From positions 1 through 6,189 of the forward strand of contig CAIMDR010000182.1 of the NCBI GenBank assembly GCA_903839795.1: a stretch of 6,189 bases of DNA, in the 5' to 3' direction. Source of the stretch: an uncultured Methylococcaceae bacterium (GTDB lineage: Bacteria > Pseudomonadota > Gammaproteobacteria > Methylococcales > Methylomonadaceae). Below, in pieces: positions 1 to 5,638 of the stretch (its first letter is position 1; each line of letters begins with the position of its first letter). A program made the translations under genes and the position numbers. The notes under the pieces were generated by a model. It saw nothing but the letters and a program-made list of their open reading frames with translations. It searched no databases and was not told the DNA's origin.

Positions 1-284
1 CAGGATACTCAGAAAAATGGATTATAAAAAAGCCTTTATTATCAATAAGTAAAAAATACTAAAAATTCTTATGGGGTGCGGAATGTCGGTTAGGATAAAT
101 ACTGTTGGCAAATAATAAAAATTAATCTCTTGTAACGGCAATGCTATAAGGCATTGCCCATAAATTATTAACCCCTATTAATAAAGTAGGCCTCTTTGAC
201 CAAAGGAACGATTTGTCCCATCGTGACCCTATAGCCATGCTGAATAATGCTTCACAGGTCATGGCTTTATTATCTCATTACCCA
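1..284. other. AT-rich spacer without a supported gene
   Basis: This stretch holds no reading frame that looks like a gene. A plus-strand frame open from the left edge stops at about position 52 after 16 codons, which is too short to tell whether it is the end of a gene lying further left. The rest is AT-rich and contains a clear stem-loop at 137-158. A second, weaker inverted repeat is AGCCATG at 233-239 against CATGGCT at 260-266, with a 20-base loop followed by a short T/A-rich run. Both could be transcription stop signals, but neither has a clean U-tract. Confidence 0.6.
137..158. terminator. perfect 8-bp stem-loop, possible terminator
   Basis: GGCAATGC at 137-144 pairs perfectly with GCATTGCC at 151-158 around the six-base loop TATAAG. 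On the minus strand the stem is followed, after about ten bases, by an A/T-rich run containing several T residues. That could make it a weak terminator for leftward transcription coming from aqpZ about 310 bases upstream. No U-tract directly abuts the stem on either strand, so the terminator role is inference; the stem itself is directly visible. Confidence 0.35.
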
Positions 285-450
285 CTAGGAGACTGTCCGA
301 GAACAGAAAACCTACTGCGGAAAAGCCATTTCGGCCAGATTTTCCGCTCATTTTTGTTAAATAGCACAACTATTCGCCTCAAATGATCAAAAAATCTGAC
401 TCAAAATGGCTTCCCCTCGCTACGGTTCCTGTTCTCGGACAGCCTCCCAG
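285..450. mobile_element. MITE-like foldback element, 166 bp
   Basis: The two ends are inverted repeats. Positions 285-306 and 429-450 match at 20 of 22 bases and share the perfect 14-base core CTGTCCGAGAACAG. The symmetry continues inwards: the arms 285-353 and 381-450 align over their full length with a single-base indel and share blocks GCCATTT, CAGATTTT and TCATTT. The central loop contains a further stem, AATAG at 360-364 against CTATT at 370-374. There is no room for a transposase, so this fits a non-autonomous miniature inverted-repeat transposable element that needs a transposase elsewhere in the genome. I could not find an exact target-site duplication in the flanks, so the true ends are uncertain by a few bases. 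It lies 21 bases past the aqpZ stop codon, and its hairpin could end aqpZ transcription. Confidence 0.75.
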
Positions 451-471
451 TATTCAAATAGAGCCAAGTTA

Positions 472-1161
472 TCAATCTTCATTGCTGTTGATAAAGCGAT
501 AGATTACTGCACCCAGTAAAGCGCCTGCAATGGGGGCAACCCAAAAGAGCCAGAGTTGTGCTAATGCCCAATCCCCGGCATAGATTGCAACGCCAAGACT
601 TCTTGCGGGATTGACCGAAGTGTTGGTAACAGGGATGCTGATCAAGTGGACCAAAGTCAGAGACAGACCAATGGCAAGCCCGGCAAAGCCACTTGGGGCA
701 TTTTTATGGGTAACCGACAAGATAATGAACAGAAACATCAGGGTCATGACAATTTCTGTCACCAGTCCAGCTAACAAAGAGTATCCGCCGGGTGAATGCT
801 CACCGTAGCCATTGGAGGCAAAACTACCGATAGTAGTAAAATTTGTTTTGCCGCTAACAATAAGATATAAAACTCCTCCGGCAACTATCGCGCCCAAACA
901 TTGAGCGATAATGTAAGGTAAAATTTTGTCTGCCGGAAATCGGCCACCCGACCAAAGCCCAATGGATACTGCAGGATTCAGGTGACAACCGGAAACATGG
1001 CCTATTGCATAAGCCATGGTCAAAACAGTTAGGCCAAAGGCAAAAGCCACGCCCACAAAGCCGATACCAAGGTCAGGAAATGCAGCATCCAAAACCGCAC
1101 TACCGCAACCACCCAGAACCAACCAAAATGTTCCAATAAATTCAGCACTGTATTGTTTCAT
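472..1161 (-). CDS. aqpZ: aquaporin Z, water channel
   Basis: This 229-residue protein is an inner-membrane aquaporin of the MIP family that lets water cross the membrane. It matches E. coli AqpZ (231 residues) along its full length, as recalled from knowledge of that protein. Both NPA boxes are present: N62-P63-A64 in loop B and N184-P185-A186 in loop E. The selectivity-filter residues typical of water-specific AqpZ are in place as F42, H172, T181 and R187, which argues against a glycerol facilitator. Other conserved stretches are [15 protein letters not shown] near the N-terminus and [13 protein letters not shown] at about 116-128. The start is the ATG at 1161, with GGGGGA just upstream. 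One oddity is C59, just before the first NPA box, where E. coli has glycine. A MITE-like element lies 21 bases past the stop. The gap to the next gene upstream is 1115 bases, so it is probably transcribed alone. Confidence 0.97.
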   Translation of the reverse strand: MKQYSAEFIGTFWLVLGGCGSAVLDAAFPDLGIGFVGVAFAFGLTVLTMAYAIGHVSGCHLNPAVSIGLWSGGRFPADKILPYIIAQCLGAIVAGGVLYLIVSGKTNFTTIGSFASNGYGEHSPGGYSLLAGLVTEIVMTLMFLFIILSVTHKNAPSGFAGLAIGLSLTLVHLISIPVTNTSVNPARSLGVAIYAGDWALAQLWLFWVAPIAGALLGAVIYRFINSNED

Positions 1162-1165
1162 ATTT

Positions 1166-1171
1166 TCCCCC
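1166..1171 (-). promoter_or_regulatory. ribosome binding site of aqpZ
   Basis: On the minus strand GGGGGA ends four bases before the aqpZ ATG at 1161. It is purine-rich, close to a Shine-Dalgarno sequence, and the only such run nearby, which supports this start. The roughly 100 bases upstream are very AT-rich, with possible promoter-like hexamers such as TTGAAT near 1208-1213, but none pairs convincingly with a -10 box at normal spacing. Confidence 0.6.
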
Positions 1172-1305
1172 TGTTTTTTTTAAGTAAAAAATTACGTTAG
1201 CTATTTAATATTCAATTAGTAAAATCTTATTATTTTTTAAATTTAGACATTAGATACCCTGTAAATGAATCTGGACGCCGTCCGATGTGGGTAGGAAACA
1301 CTCAG

Positions 1306-1330
1306 CCCCGGTTTTGCATGCTCTCCTTTT
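1306..1330 (+). repeat. 25-base direct repeat, copy 1
   Basis: This sequence matches 3375-3399 in the same orientation at 23 of 25 positions, including the perfect run TTGCATGCTCTCCTT with the palindrome GCATGC at its centre. Outside the 25 bases similarity drops quickly. The two copies bracket about 2 kb that includes the PAP2 phosphatase gene. It may be a dispersed short repeat or the trace of a mobile element; nothing here decides which. Confidence 0.6.
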
Positions 1331-1495
1331 GGGTTCAAAATGATGTTTCAGATAATTTTTTTATTTATCCCGTCAATTCACCAGAAGTCACGCAAGCAAA
1401 TGCTCGAAGTTCATGCTTAAGTTCATAATCCCACCATGTACTTGATGGGGGTGATGTCCAACAGGACGAAAACGCATGTTAGCGCAAAAAGTGGG

Positions 1496-1529
1496 TTGAC
1501 AAATTTCATAAGCGCCTAAAATATATAAA
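1496..1529 (+). promoter_or_regulatory. possible sigma-70 promoter facing right
   Basis: A perfect -35 consensus TTGACA lies at 1496-1501. The best -10 candidates are TAAAAT at 1517-1522, with a 15-base spacing that is slightly short, and TATAAA at 1524-1529, with a spacing that is too long. No supported gene lies downstream on the plus strand, so this is either a chance match or the promoter of an unrecognised small RNA. Confidence 0.25.
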
Positions 1530-1991
1530 GTTATGGGCACAGAAATAGTACTAAGAAATCATGTCTACTAATTTTTTTCATCACACTAAATAGATAATTT
1601 GTCTGTTAATCGACTTAAGAGACAGTTTCAACTATGTTTTTTGCTATAAAAGCCAATAACTTTGCTTAGCGTACGTTTTCGTAACGTTGGACTTCAAACC
1701 CCTCATAAGTTTTAATTTAATCAGATTGGAAACACAAAAACTATTGGTACAACTACTTAGTTGATCCGGAAAATGAGGCATTAAACGGTTCGAGTAGACA
1801 GGTGGGTAATGACTGGACATTTTGAGCCAAAATGTCTGCTGTCAAAACAGTAGACAACACAATAGAACCATCGCTGCGAGACATGATTCGAGTAGTCCCC
1901 AGAAGCAATAGTGCATGCGCTTTCACGAAGCCTGAGCGTAGTAAAAATGCAGACTTTACGAAATCGCGTCGAGTCATTGAAGAGCATGTGA

Positions 1992-2011
1992 ACCACCCCT
2001 TGTTGGGTGGT
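1992..2011. repeat. perfect 7-bp hairpin
   Basis: ACCACCC at 1992-1998 pairs with GGGTGGT at 2005-2011 around the loop CTTGTT. No T-run follows on either strand, so it is not an obvious terminator. Its role is unknown. Confidence 0.5.
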
Positions 2012-2063
2012 GAGCGAGTTGACCAAGACAGCGGGGCTTGCGTAGCAATCTAATTGGTCGCGG

Positions 2064-2114
2064 TATTTTTGAGTTTTCCACGCAGGGAGCGAGGGAAATC
2101 TTTACTCAAAAATA
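2064..2114. repeat. 51-base inverted repeat with bulged stem
   Basis: TATTTTTGAG at 2064-2073 is the exact reverse complement of CTCAAAAATA at 2105-2114. Inside these arms, TTTCC at 2075-2079 also pairs with GGAAA at 2094-2098, leaving an asymmetric bulge and a GC-rich loop. It lies about 160 bases past the PAP2 stop on the minus strand. It could be a structured RNA, a terminator region or a small repeat element; only the symmetry is certain. Confidence 0.5.
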
Positions 2115-2265
2115 GAGACTCCCCGCTTGAATTAATTTCATTCTGCCATCTTTATCGCCACAAAGCGGCCATTCGCGACGGGCAGCATTACCATGAGGTG
2201 CTCGTTACAATGGATCAAGATAATGTCAGGTATCGGGTAACAGCATCCAATGACAGGTGAAAGAT

Positions 2266-2277
2266 AGCCGCGCGGCT
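2266..2277 (-). terminator. GC-rich palindrome at the end of the PAP2 gene, weak terminator candidate
   Basis: AGCCGCGCGGCT is a perfect 12-base palindrome beginning at the last base of the PAP2 stop codon. On the minus strand it is followed by ATCTTTCACC, which has only a short T-run. As RNA the stem would be at most four base pairs with a GCGC loop, so termination here is only a possibility. Confidence 0.25.
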
Positions 2278-3131
2278 TACTGATACAGCAACTTTTGCAA
2301 ATTCATACCCGCTTTTTCCGCGTTGCAGTCGCGTGTGGGTTTTAAGCCTTTGGCGCGGGCGGTTTCAAGTTCGACCTTGGCCGCTTCCAGGTCGGCGCGG
2401 AACGAGGGGTTGGCATGTAGCCTTGCCACGGTGTAGGCACCCATGTAACGACCCTGTAGTGTGTCGCTGTTCCAATGCACGTTGCAGATTATACGACTCA
2501 CCCCAAAAGCCTGCCCTCGTGCCAGAATCGCGTCGGTTTGTGCTGGAGAAACCTCAGTGATGACAAGCGCCCAAGCCATACCGGCTGCGTTATGCCCAGA
2601 TGGATAAGAAGGGCTTTTCTCCAGCCGTGCTTTATCCTCCGGCGTGCAGAAAGCAGCCTTGTTCACTAAGAAGGGACGGGGGCGTTGGTAATGTTTTTTT
2701 GCATCTTCAGTCGAATCCTTCGCGTCTTTCAGAGTTCGACGCAATAGCGTGTAAAGACGTGGCGTATCCTGTTCGTTAATAGGCGCATTCAATGCGCAGG
2801 AATAAGTGCCTGCCGCGTTCGGAAACGTCAGGTCAGCATCCAAGATCGCCAGCGTCCAGGCCGGTGTATCGCGCAAAGCGAAACTTTTTTTGCTGTATTC
2901 CTCATCAAGCGCGAAGCCTGTCGACCCTGCAATCGGTGGAGGCGGAAGCAGCACTAAACTGTTCGGAAGCTCGCTGGATTGCAAATACCCCGCCACCTGA
3001 CGGGTGCTAAGCTCGGCGGGCAGGGCCGCAGCCTCATCCCGCCCGGCATTGCTGACGCAACTAGTTATGGTCGCAGTAAATATCAAGGCGGGCAAAAGTC
3101 GGAAAAATTCTCTATTAAAAAATCTCATCAT
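2277..3131 (-). CDS. class A acid phosphatase, PAP2 superfamily, predicted lipoprotein
   Basis: This 284-residue protein should remove phosphate from phosphomonoesters outside the cytoplasm. The complete three-part PAP2 signature KX6RP / PSGH / SRX5HX3D is present: K145 to R152-P153, P177-S178-G179-H180, and S212-R213 to H219 and D223. By family knowledge H219 is the nucleophile and H180 the acid/base. The surrounding sequence (SYPSGHNAAG, SRIICNVHW) resembles bacterial class A non-specific acid phosphatases of the PhoN/PhoC type rather than membrane-spanning lipid phosphatases. The N-terminus has basic residues, a hydrophobic stretch and a lipobox-like ITSC ending at C25, with V at +2, suggesting a lipid-anchored protein sent to the outer membrane; ordinary signal peptidase cleavage is the alternative. 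The tail after about residue 250 is charged and Ala-rich. Substrate is not predictable. The nearest gene on either side is over 500 bases away. Confidence 0.93.
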   Translation of the reverse strand: MMRFFNREFFRLLPALIFTATITSCVSNAGRDEAAALPAELSTRQVAGYLQSSELPNSLVLLPPPPIAGSTGFALDEEYSKKSFALRDTPAWTLAILDADLTFPNAAGTYSCALNAPINEQDTPRLYTLLRRTLKDAKDSTEDAKKHYQRPRPFLVNKAAFCTPEDKARLEKSPSYPSGHNAAGMAWALVITEVSPAQTDAILARGQAFGVSRIICNVHWNSDTLQGRYMGAYTVARLHANPSFRADLEAAKVELETARAKGLKPTRDCNAEKAGMNLQKLLYQ

Positions 3132-3140
3132 GCTGTGGTT

Positions 3141-3145
3141 TCCTC
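3141..3145 (-). promoter_or_regulatory. ribosome binding site deciding the PAP2 start
   Basis: The gene opens with two consecutive ATG codons (3131 and 3128). On the minus strand GAGGA ends nine bases before the first and twelve before the second, so the first ATG is favoured. A -10-like CATAAT lies at 3164-3169 on the same strand, but no good -35 box accompanies it. Confidence 0.55.
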
Positions 3146-3309
3146 GTGATTTTTCAACTTAACATTATGACCAGCAATTTCCGGTGCTAAGTGTAACGGC
3201 TTGTATTTGAAAATAGTCGTGCTCGCATTTAGTGCCTTTTCTGATTAAGTCCGACAATAGTTTTCGTACGTTATTTGAGGGAGTCATGGGCAGGTCAGAT
3301 ATTTTACGG

Positions 3310-3360
3310 CGATCTCTCAGCTTAACGGAAAACACTTGTTTTCCGTTACTTTAAAGATCG
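3310..3360. repeat. nested inverted repeat with an 11-bp perfect hairpin
   Basis: TAACGGAAAAC at 3323-3333 pairs perfectly with GTTTTCCGTTA at 3338-3348 around the tight loop ACTT. Outer arms CGATCT (3310-3315) and AGATCG (3355-3360) are also exact reverse complements, so the whole 51 bases fold back on themselves. On the minus strand it lies about 280 bases past the patatin stop and about 180 bases before the PAP2 start. It may terminate patatin transcription, but no U-tract follows directly; a protein-binding or mobile-element role is also possible. Confidence 0.6.
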
Positions 3361-3374
3361 GTTCAGATTGCCTC

Positions 3375-3399
3375 CCCCGGTGTTGCATGCTCTCCTTGT
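3375..3399 (+). repeat. 25-base direct repeat, copy 2
   Basis: This is the partner of 1306-1330, identical at 23 of 25 positions and in the same orientation. It sits 15 bases to the right of the nested inverted repeat at 3310-3360. The first copy has no comparable inverted repeat beside it, so the two structures are not obviously one unit. Confidence 0.6.
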
Positions 3400-3637
3400 T
3401 GGTCGTAATTCGGCGACAGGCTGTTTTTTCGATGCAGCAAGCTGTCCATTCACCCCGGCCCGGTCGATTGTACAATTTCATCCTGAGTTTGCCAGGCGCA
3501 TTCTTTTTTCCCGCGACATCGTTTTCTTCAATCGTAACGACCTTAAACATTATAAATGGCTAACCTAAATAAATTGGTCCTTTTTCAAACTTAAATTTGT
3601 AACCAGTAAAGCAAGTAGTTCTGATATTAGCGTAGCC

Positions 3638-5446
3638 TCATGCGAAGCCTGACTTTACCCATTTCCAAAACTCGTTCCATAGCTGGGTGGAAGTAAGGCC
3701 CAAGTTTGCTATCCGTCCGCGCCAGAGGTACAGTGGGTTGATGATTTTGATATAGAAAATGATGAACACCGTTCCTATCGTCAGTAGTATGGCCTTGAGG
3801 GCGTTTTTGGCCAATGCCGCTTGGGGACGTGCCAGTTCCAGAAAAGGAAGTAGTTTGAGCAGTTTTGGCGCAAGGCTGTTCAGTAGCCACAAGCCAACGG
3901 CGAGCAGAACTGCGGTGACCGGGATAGAGCTGGCCAGTAGTGCCAAAACTTGTGGCCAGAAGGCATAAAGCGCTAGCACGATGGCTACAAAAAAAGGAAT
4001 CCATAGCCAAGGCATCAGCAGCAGCGTTTTGCCAAAGATGGATTGGGCTACTTTCAGTTGTTTCAGGTAATCAGGCTTTGGGTCGCGTGCCCAGATGTCG
4101 ATGGTCAGAAACTTCCAGTTTTCCTCAGGCGGCAGTGACTCAGGCTTTTTGATGTTCGTACAGAGGGAGTTTTCCATAAAGTAATCCAGTTCACCCTTGC
4201 TCATGCGATAGCCATCCAGCATCAATGAATAGGCTTCGACCTCGGTGAAGGCATCCAAGTCGGTGCGCATCTTGGAGAGGCTGTCCTGAACATCGGGGTG
4301 GATGCCGAAGTTTTGGTTGTTGGGTGGTATGATTTCATCGGGAGCTTGCTGGTTTTTTTGATCGACCCAGGCTATCCTGCGAACCCCCAAACCGTGGCGT
4401 AAATTCATGAAAGCGACATTATCGGTGCCTTGCGTGTCGAACAGATGCAGCAAGCTTTCTGTCCTGATCCGGCTTTGCAAGATGCTGCTGACGCGCAACA
4501 ACACGGAAACCGGATCGACTCCCGGATTATTTAACGACTCCAATTGGCCACCTGCGTCACTGATCACGAAGCAGGTGCAGTCATTGCGCAGCAGTCCTTC
4601 GATCCCTTGGTTATCATGCACGCCTCCGTCCACCAGTTGCGCCCGAATATCCTCGTTTTTCTCCTTGTCGCGATAGAGATTGCTGACTGCTAAGGGATCG
4701 AATAGCGCCGGCACACAGGCAGAGGCCGCCACGGCATGGCCGAGAGGAAATTGCTGCTGGTTGATCGGTGCGGCGATCATATCGGGATAGCCACCTGCCC
4801 GCCGCAACCGGATAGGTTGTTTGTCTATCCGCTCCCATAGTGAGGATGTGGGGGGTGGGGGTTCGCCCATGGTCTGGGCGGTGAACTCCCAGTTGCGGCC
4901 AGTGTTCAGAGTGGTGGAGTTGAGGACGAGGATAGGGACTTTTGCTTGCCGATCTTGATTGTCGCGGTTTGGGTAGAAGTCAGGCTGGCCGGGAGGATAT
5001 ATTTTCAACTCCTGCATCTGCACAGGGTTACTGACATTCCCCAGCACCGTCTGGTATATCCAGTTGTTGTACAATTCAGCGATGCGGTCGCTACGGGAGT
5101 AATTTAGGAAAATCATCCTAAAATTGGCCGAGAAACTGGCGAAGGTGGACATGCGGATGTTCTTGTCCGTCGCCTTCAAGAAATCCGTTTGAATGGTTTT
5201 GACAATATCCACATAGTCTTGGTTGGTGATGTCGCTGTCTGGTTTGGCTTCCAGTAGTTTTTTAACATGCAGGTAATATAGTGCCCCGATGATGGAGCCA
5301 CCCGATACCGTGGATATAACCTCTACGTGGCGCAACAGTCCCTGCTCTGCCATCTGCGCTAATACGCCAATGTGGTAGAAGGAGGCGCGGAAGCCGCCGC
5401 CGGAAAGACCGAGTCCGAGCTTTTGTGATTTACTTGGTAGTGGCAT
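3638..5446 (-). CDS. patatin-like phospholipase with C-terminal membrane domain
   Basis: This 602-residue protein is predicted to be a serine lipid acyl hydrolase of the patatin family. The glycine-rich oxyanion loop is G16-G17-G18-F19-R20. The nucleophile elbow reads TVSGGS with S48 as the likely nucleophile; the first glycine of the usual GXSXG is a threonine here. D273 in the DGG motif (273-275) completes the Ser-Asp dyad. The catalytic region occupies roughly residues 8-300. From about 474 to 567 come three hydrophobic segments (about 474-497, 503-524 and 550-567), so the enzyme is probably anchored in the inner membrane by its C-terminal end. There is no N-terminal signal peptide, so the catalytic part is likely cytoplasmic. 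The ATG at 5446 has AGGAAA just upstream and lies ten residues before the conserved GLGLSGGG start of the domain. The acylase gene ends 192 bases upstream on the same strand; co-transcription is possible but not shown. Substrate is unknown. Confidence 0.93.
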   Translation of the reverse strand: MPLPSKSQKLGLGLSGGGFRASFYHIGVLAQMAEQGLLRHVEVISTVSGGSIIGALYYLHVKKLLEAKPDSDITNQDYVDIVKTIQTDFLKATDKNIRMSTFASFSANFRMIFLNYSRSDRIAELYNNWIYQTVLGNVSNPVQMQELKIYPPGQPDFYPNRDNQDRQAKVPILVLNSTTLNTGRNWEFTAQTMGEPPPPTSSLWERIDKQPIRLRRAGGYPDMIAAPINQQQFPLGHAVAASACVPALFDPLAVSNLYRDKEKNEDIRAQLVDGGVHDNQGIEGLLRNDCTCFVISDAGGQLESLNNPGVDPVSVLLRVSSILQSRIRTESLLHLFDTQGTDNVAFMNLRHGLGVRRIAWVDQKNQQAPDEIIPPNNQNFGIHPDVQDSLSKMRTDLDAFTEVEAYSLMLDGYRMSKGELDYFMENSLCTNIKKPESLPPEENWKFLTIDIWARDPKPDYLKQLKVAQSIFGKTLLLMPWLWIPFFVAIVLALYAFWPQVLALLASSIPVTAVLLAVGLWLLNSLAPKLLKLLPFLELARPQAALAKNALKAILLTIGTVFIIFYIKIINPLYLWRGRIANLGLTSTQLWNEFWKWVKSGFA

Positions 5447-5481
5447 AGGGTTTCCTGCTTATTATGATTTAATGGAGGGAT

Positions 5482-5504
5482 GGGGGGGGCGTAAAGATTC
5501 GCCC
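5482..5504. repeat. G8 tract and adjoining hairpin in the patatin leader
   Basis: Eight consecutive G residues (5482-5489; C8 on the coding strand) run into a hairpin in which GGGCG at 5487-5491 pairs with CGCCC at 5500-5504 around an eight-base loop. The tract ends 35 bases before the patatin ATG. The hairpin resembles the short REP-like repeats with GGGCGAA...CGCCC cores seen in many environmental bacteria, but whether it is repeated in this genome cannot be seen from one copy. Confidence 0.5.
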
Positions 5505-5638
5505 TACTTACATCAAAGCTCAGTGTTTCATATTTTAATCACTGTTTCAATACGTATAAATACCAATATGCACTAACAAAAAAAATAAGTGGTTTTAGCA
5601 AAAAGAAAAATAGACGTGTACTGACAATAGGTGATTTT

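Larger units (their letters stand above)
1162..2276. other. 1.1-kb spacer with no convincing gene
   Basis: The small open frames here, on both strands between about 1750 and 2260, overlap one another, have no recognisable protein motifs and lack good ribosome binding sites, so I do not call them genes. Visible structures are the palindrome GGACGCCGTCC at 1273-1283; one copy of a 25-base repeat at 1306-1330; small adjacent hairpins at about 1430-1467 (CCAT/ATGG and GTCC/GGAC); a promoter-like element at 1496; a hairpin at 1992-2011; and a larger inverted repeat at 2064-2114. The spacer could hold degraded genes or an unannotated small RNA, but the sequence alone shows neither. Confidence 0.6.
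3132..3637. other. 506-base spacer without a supported gene
   Basis: This gap lies between the patatin and PAP2 genes. Open frames of 66-77 codons overlap on both strands from about 3317 to 3568, with no family motif I trust. The visible structure is a strong nested inverted repeat at 3310-3360, followed almost at once by the second copy of the 25-base repeat at 3375-3399. The promoter of the PAP2 gene should lie in the left part of this region. Confidence 0.6.

Noticed and set aside
1753..2053. Overlapping small open frames of 73-81 codons on both strands
   Set aside because: They overlap each other in several frames, have no recognisable motif or good ribosome binding site, and lie in a region with hairpins.
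2054..2260. 68-codon plus-strand frame ending just past the phosphatase gene
   Set aside because: It needs a non-ATG start, has no ribosome binding site, overlaps the inverted repeat at 2064-2114 and resembles no family I know.
3368..3568. Plus-strand frame containing VQFHPEF, a motif seen near the C-terminus of class I glutamine amidotransferases
   Set aside because: The surrounding residues do not continue the family pattern on either side in any frame, so the short match is probably chance or at best an unrecognisable remnant.
3627..4010. 127-codon minus-strand frame inside the patatin gene
   Set aside because: It lies in another frame of a clearly coding region and has no independent evidence.
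4846..4860. G-rich run suggesting a quadruplex
   Set aside because: It encodes the proline run EPPPPT of the patatin protein, and only two long G-runs are present.
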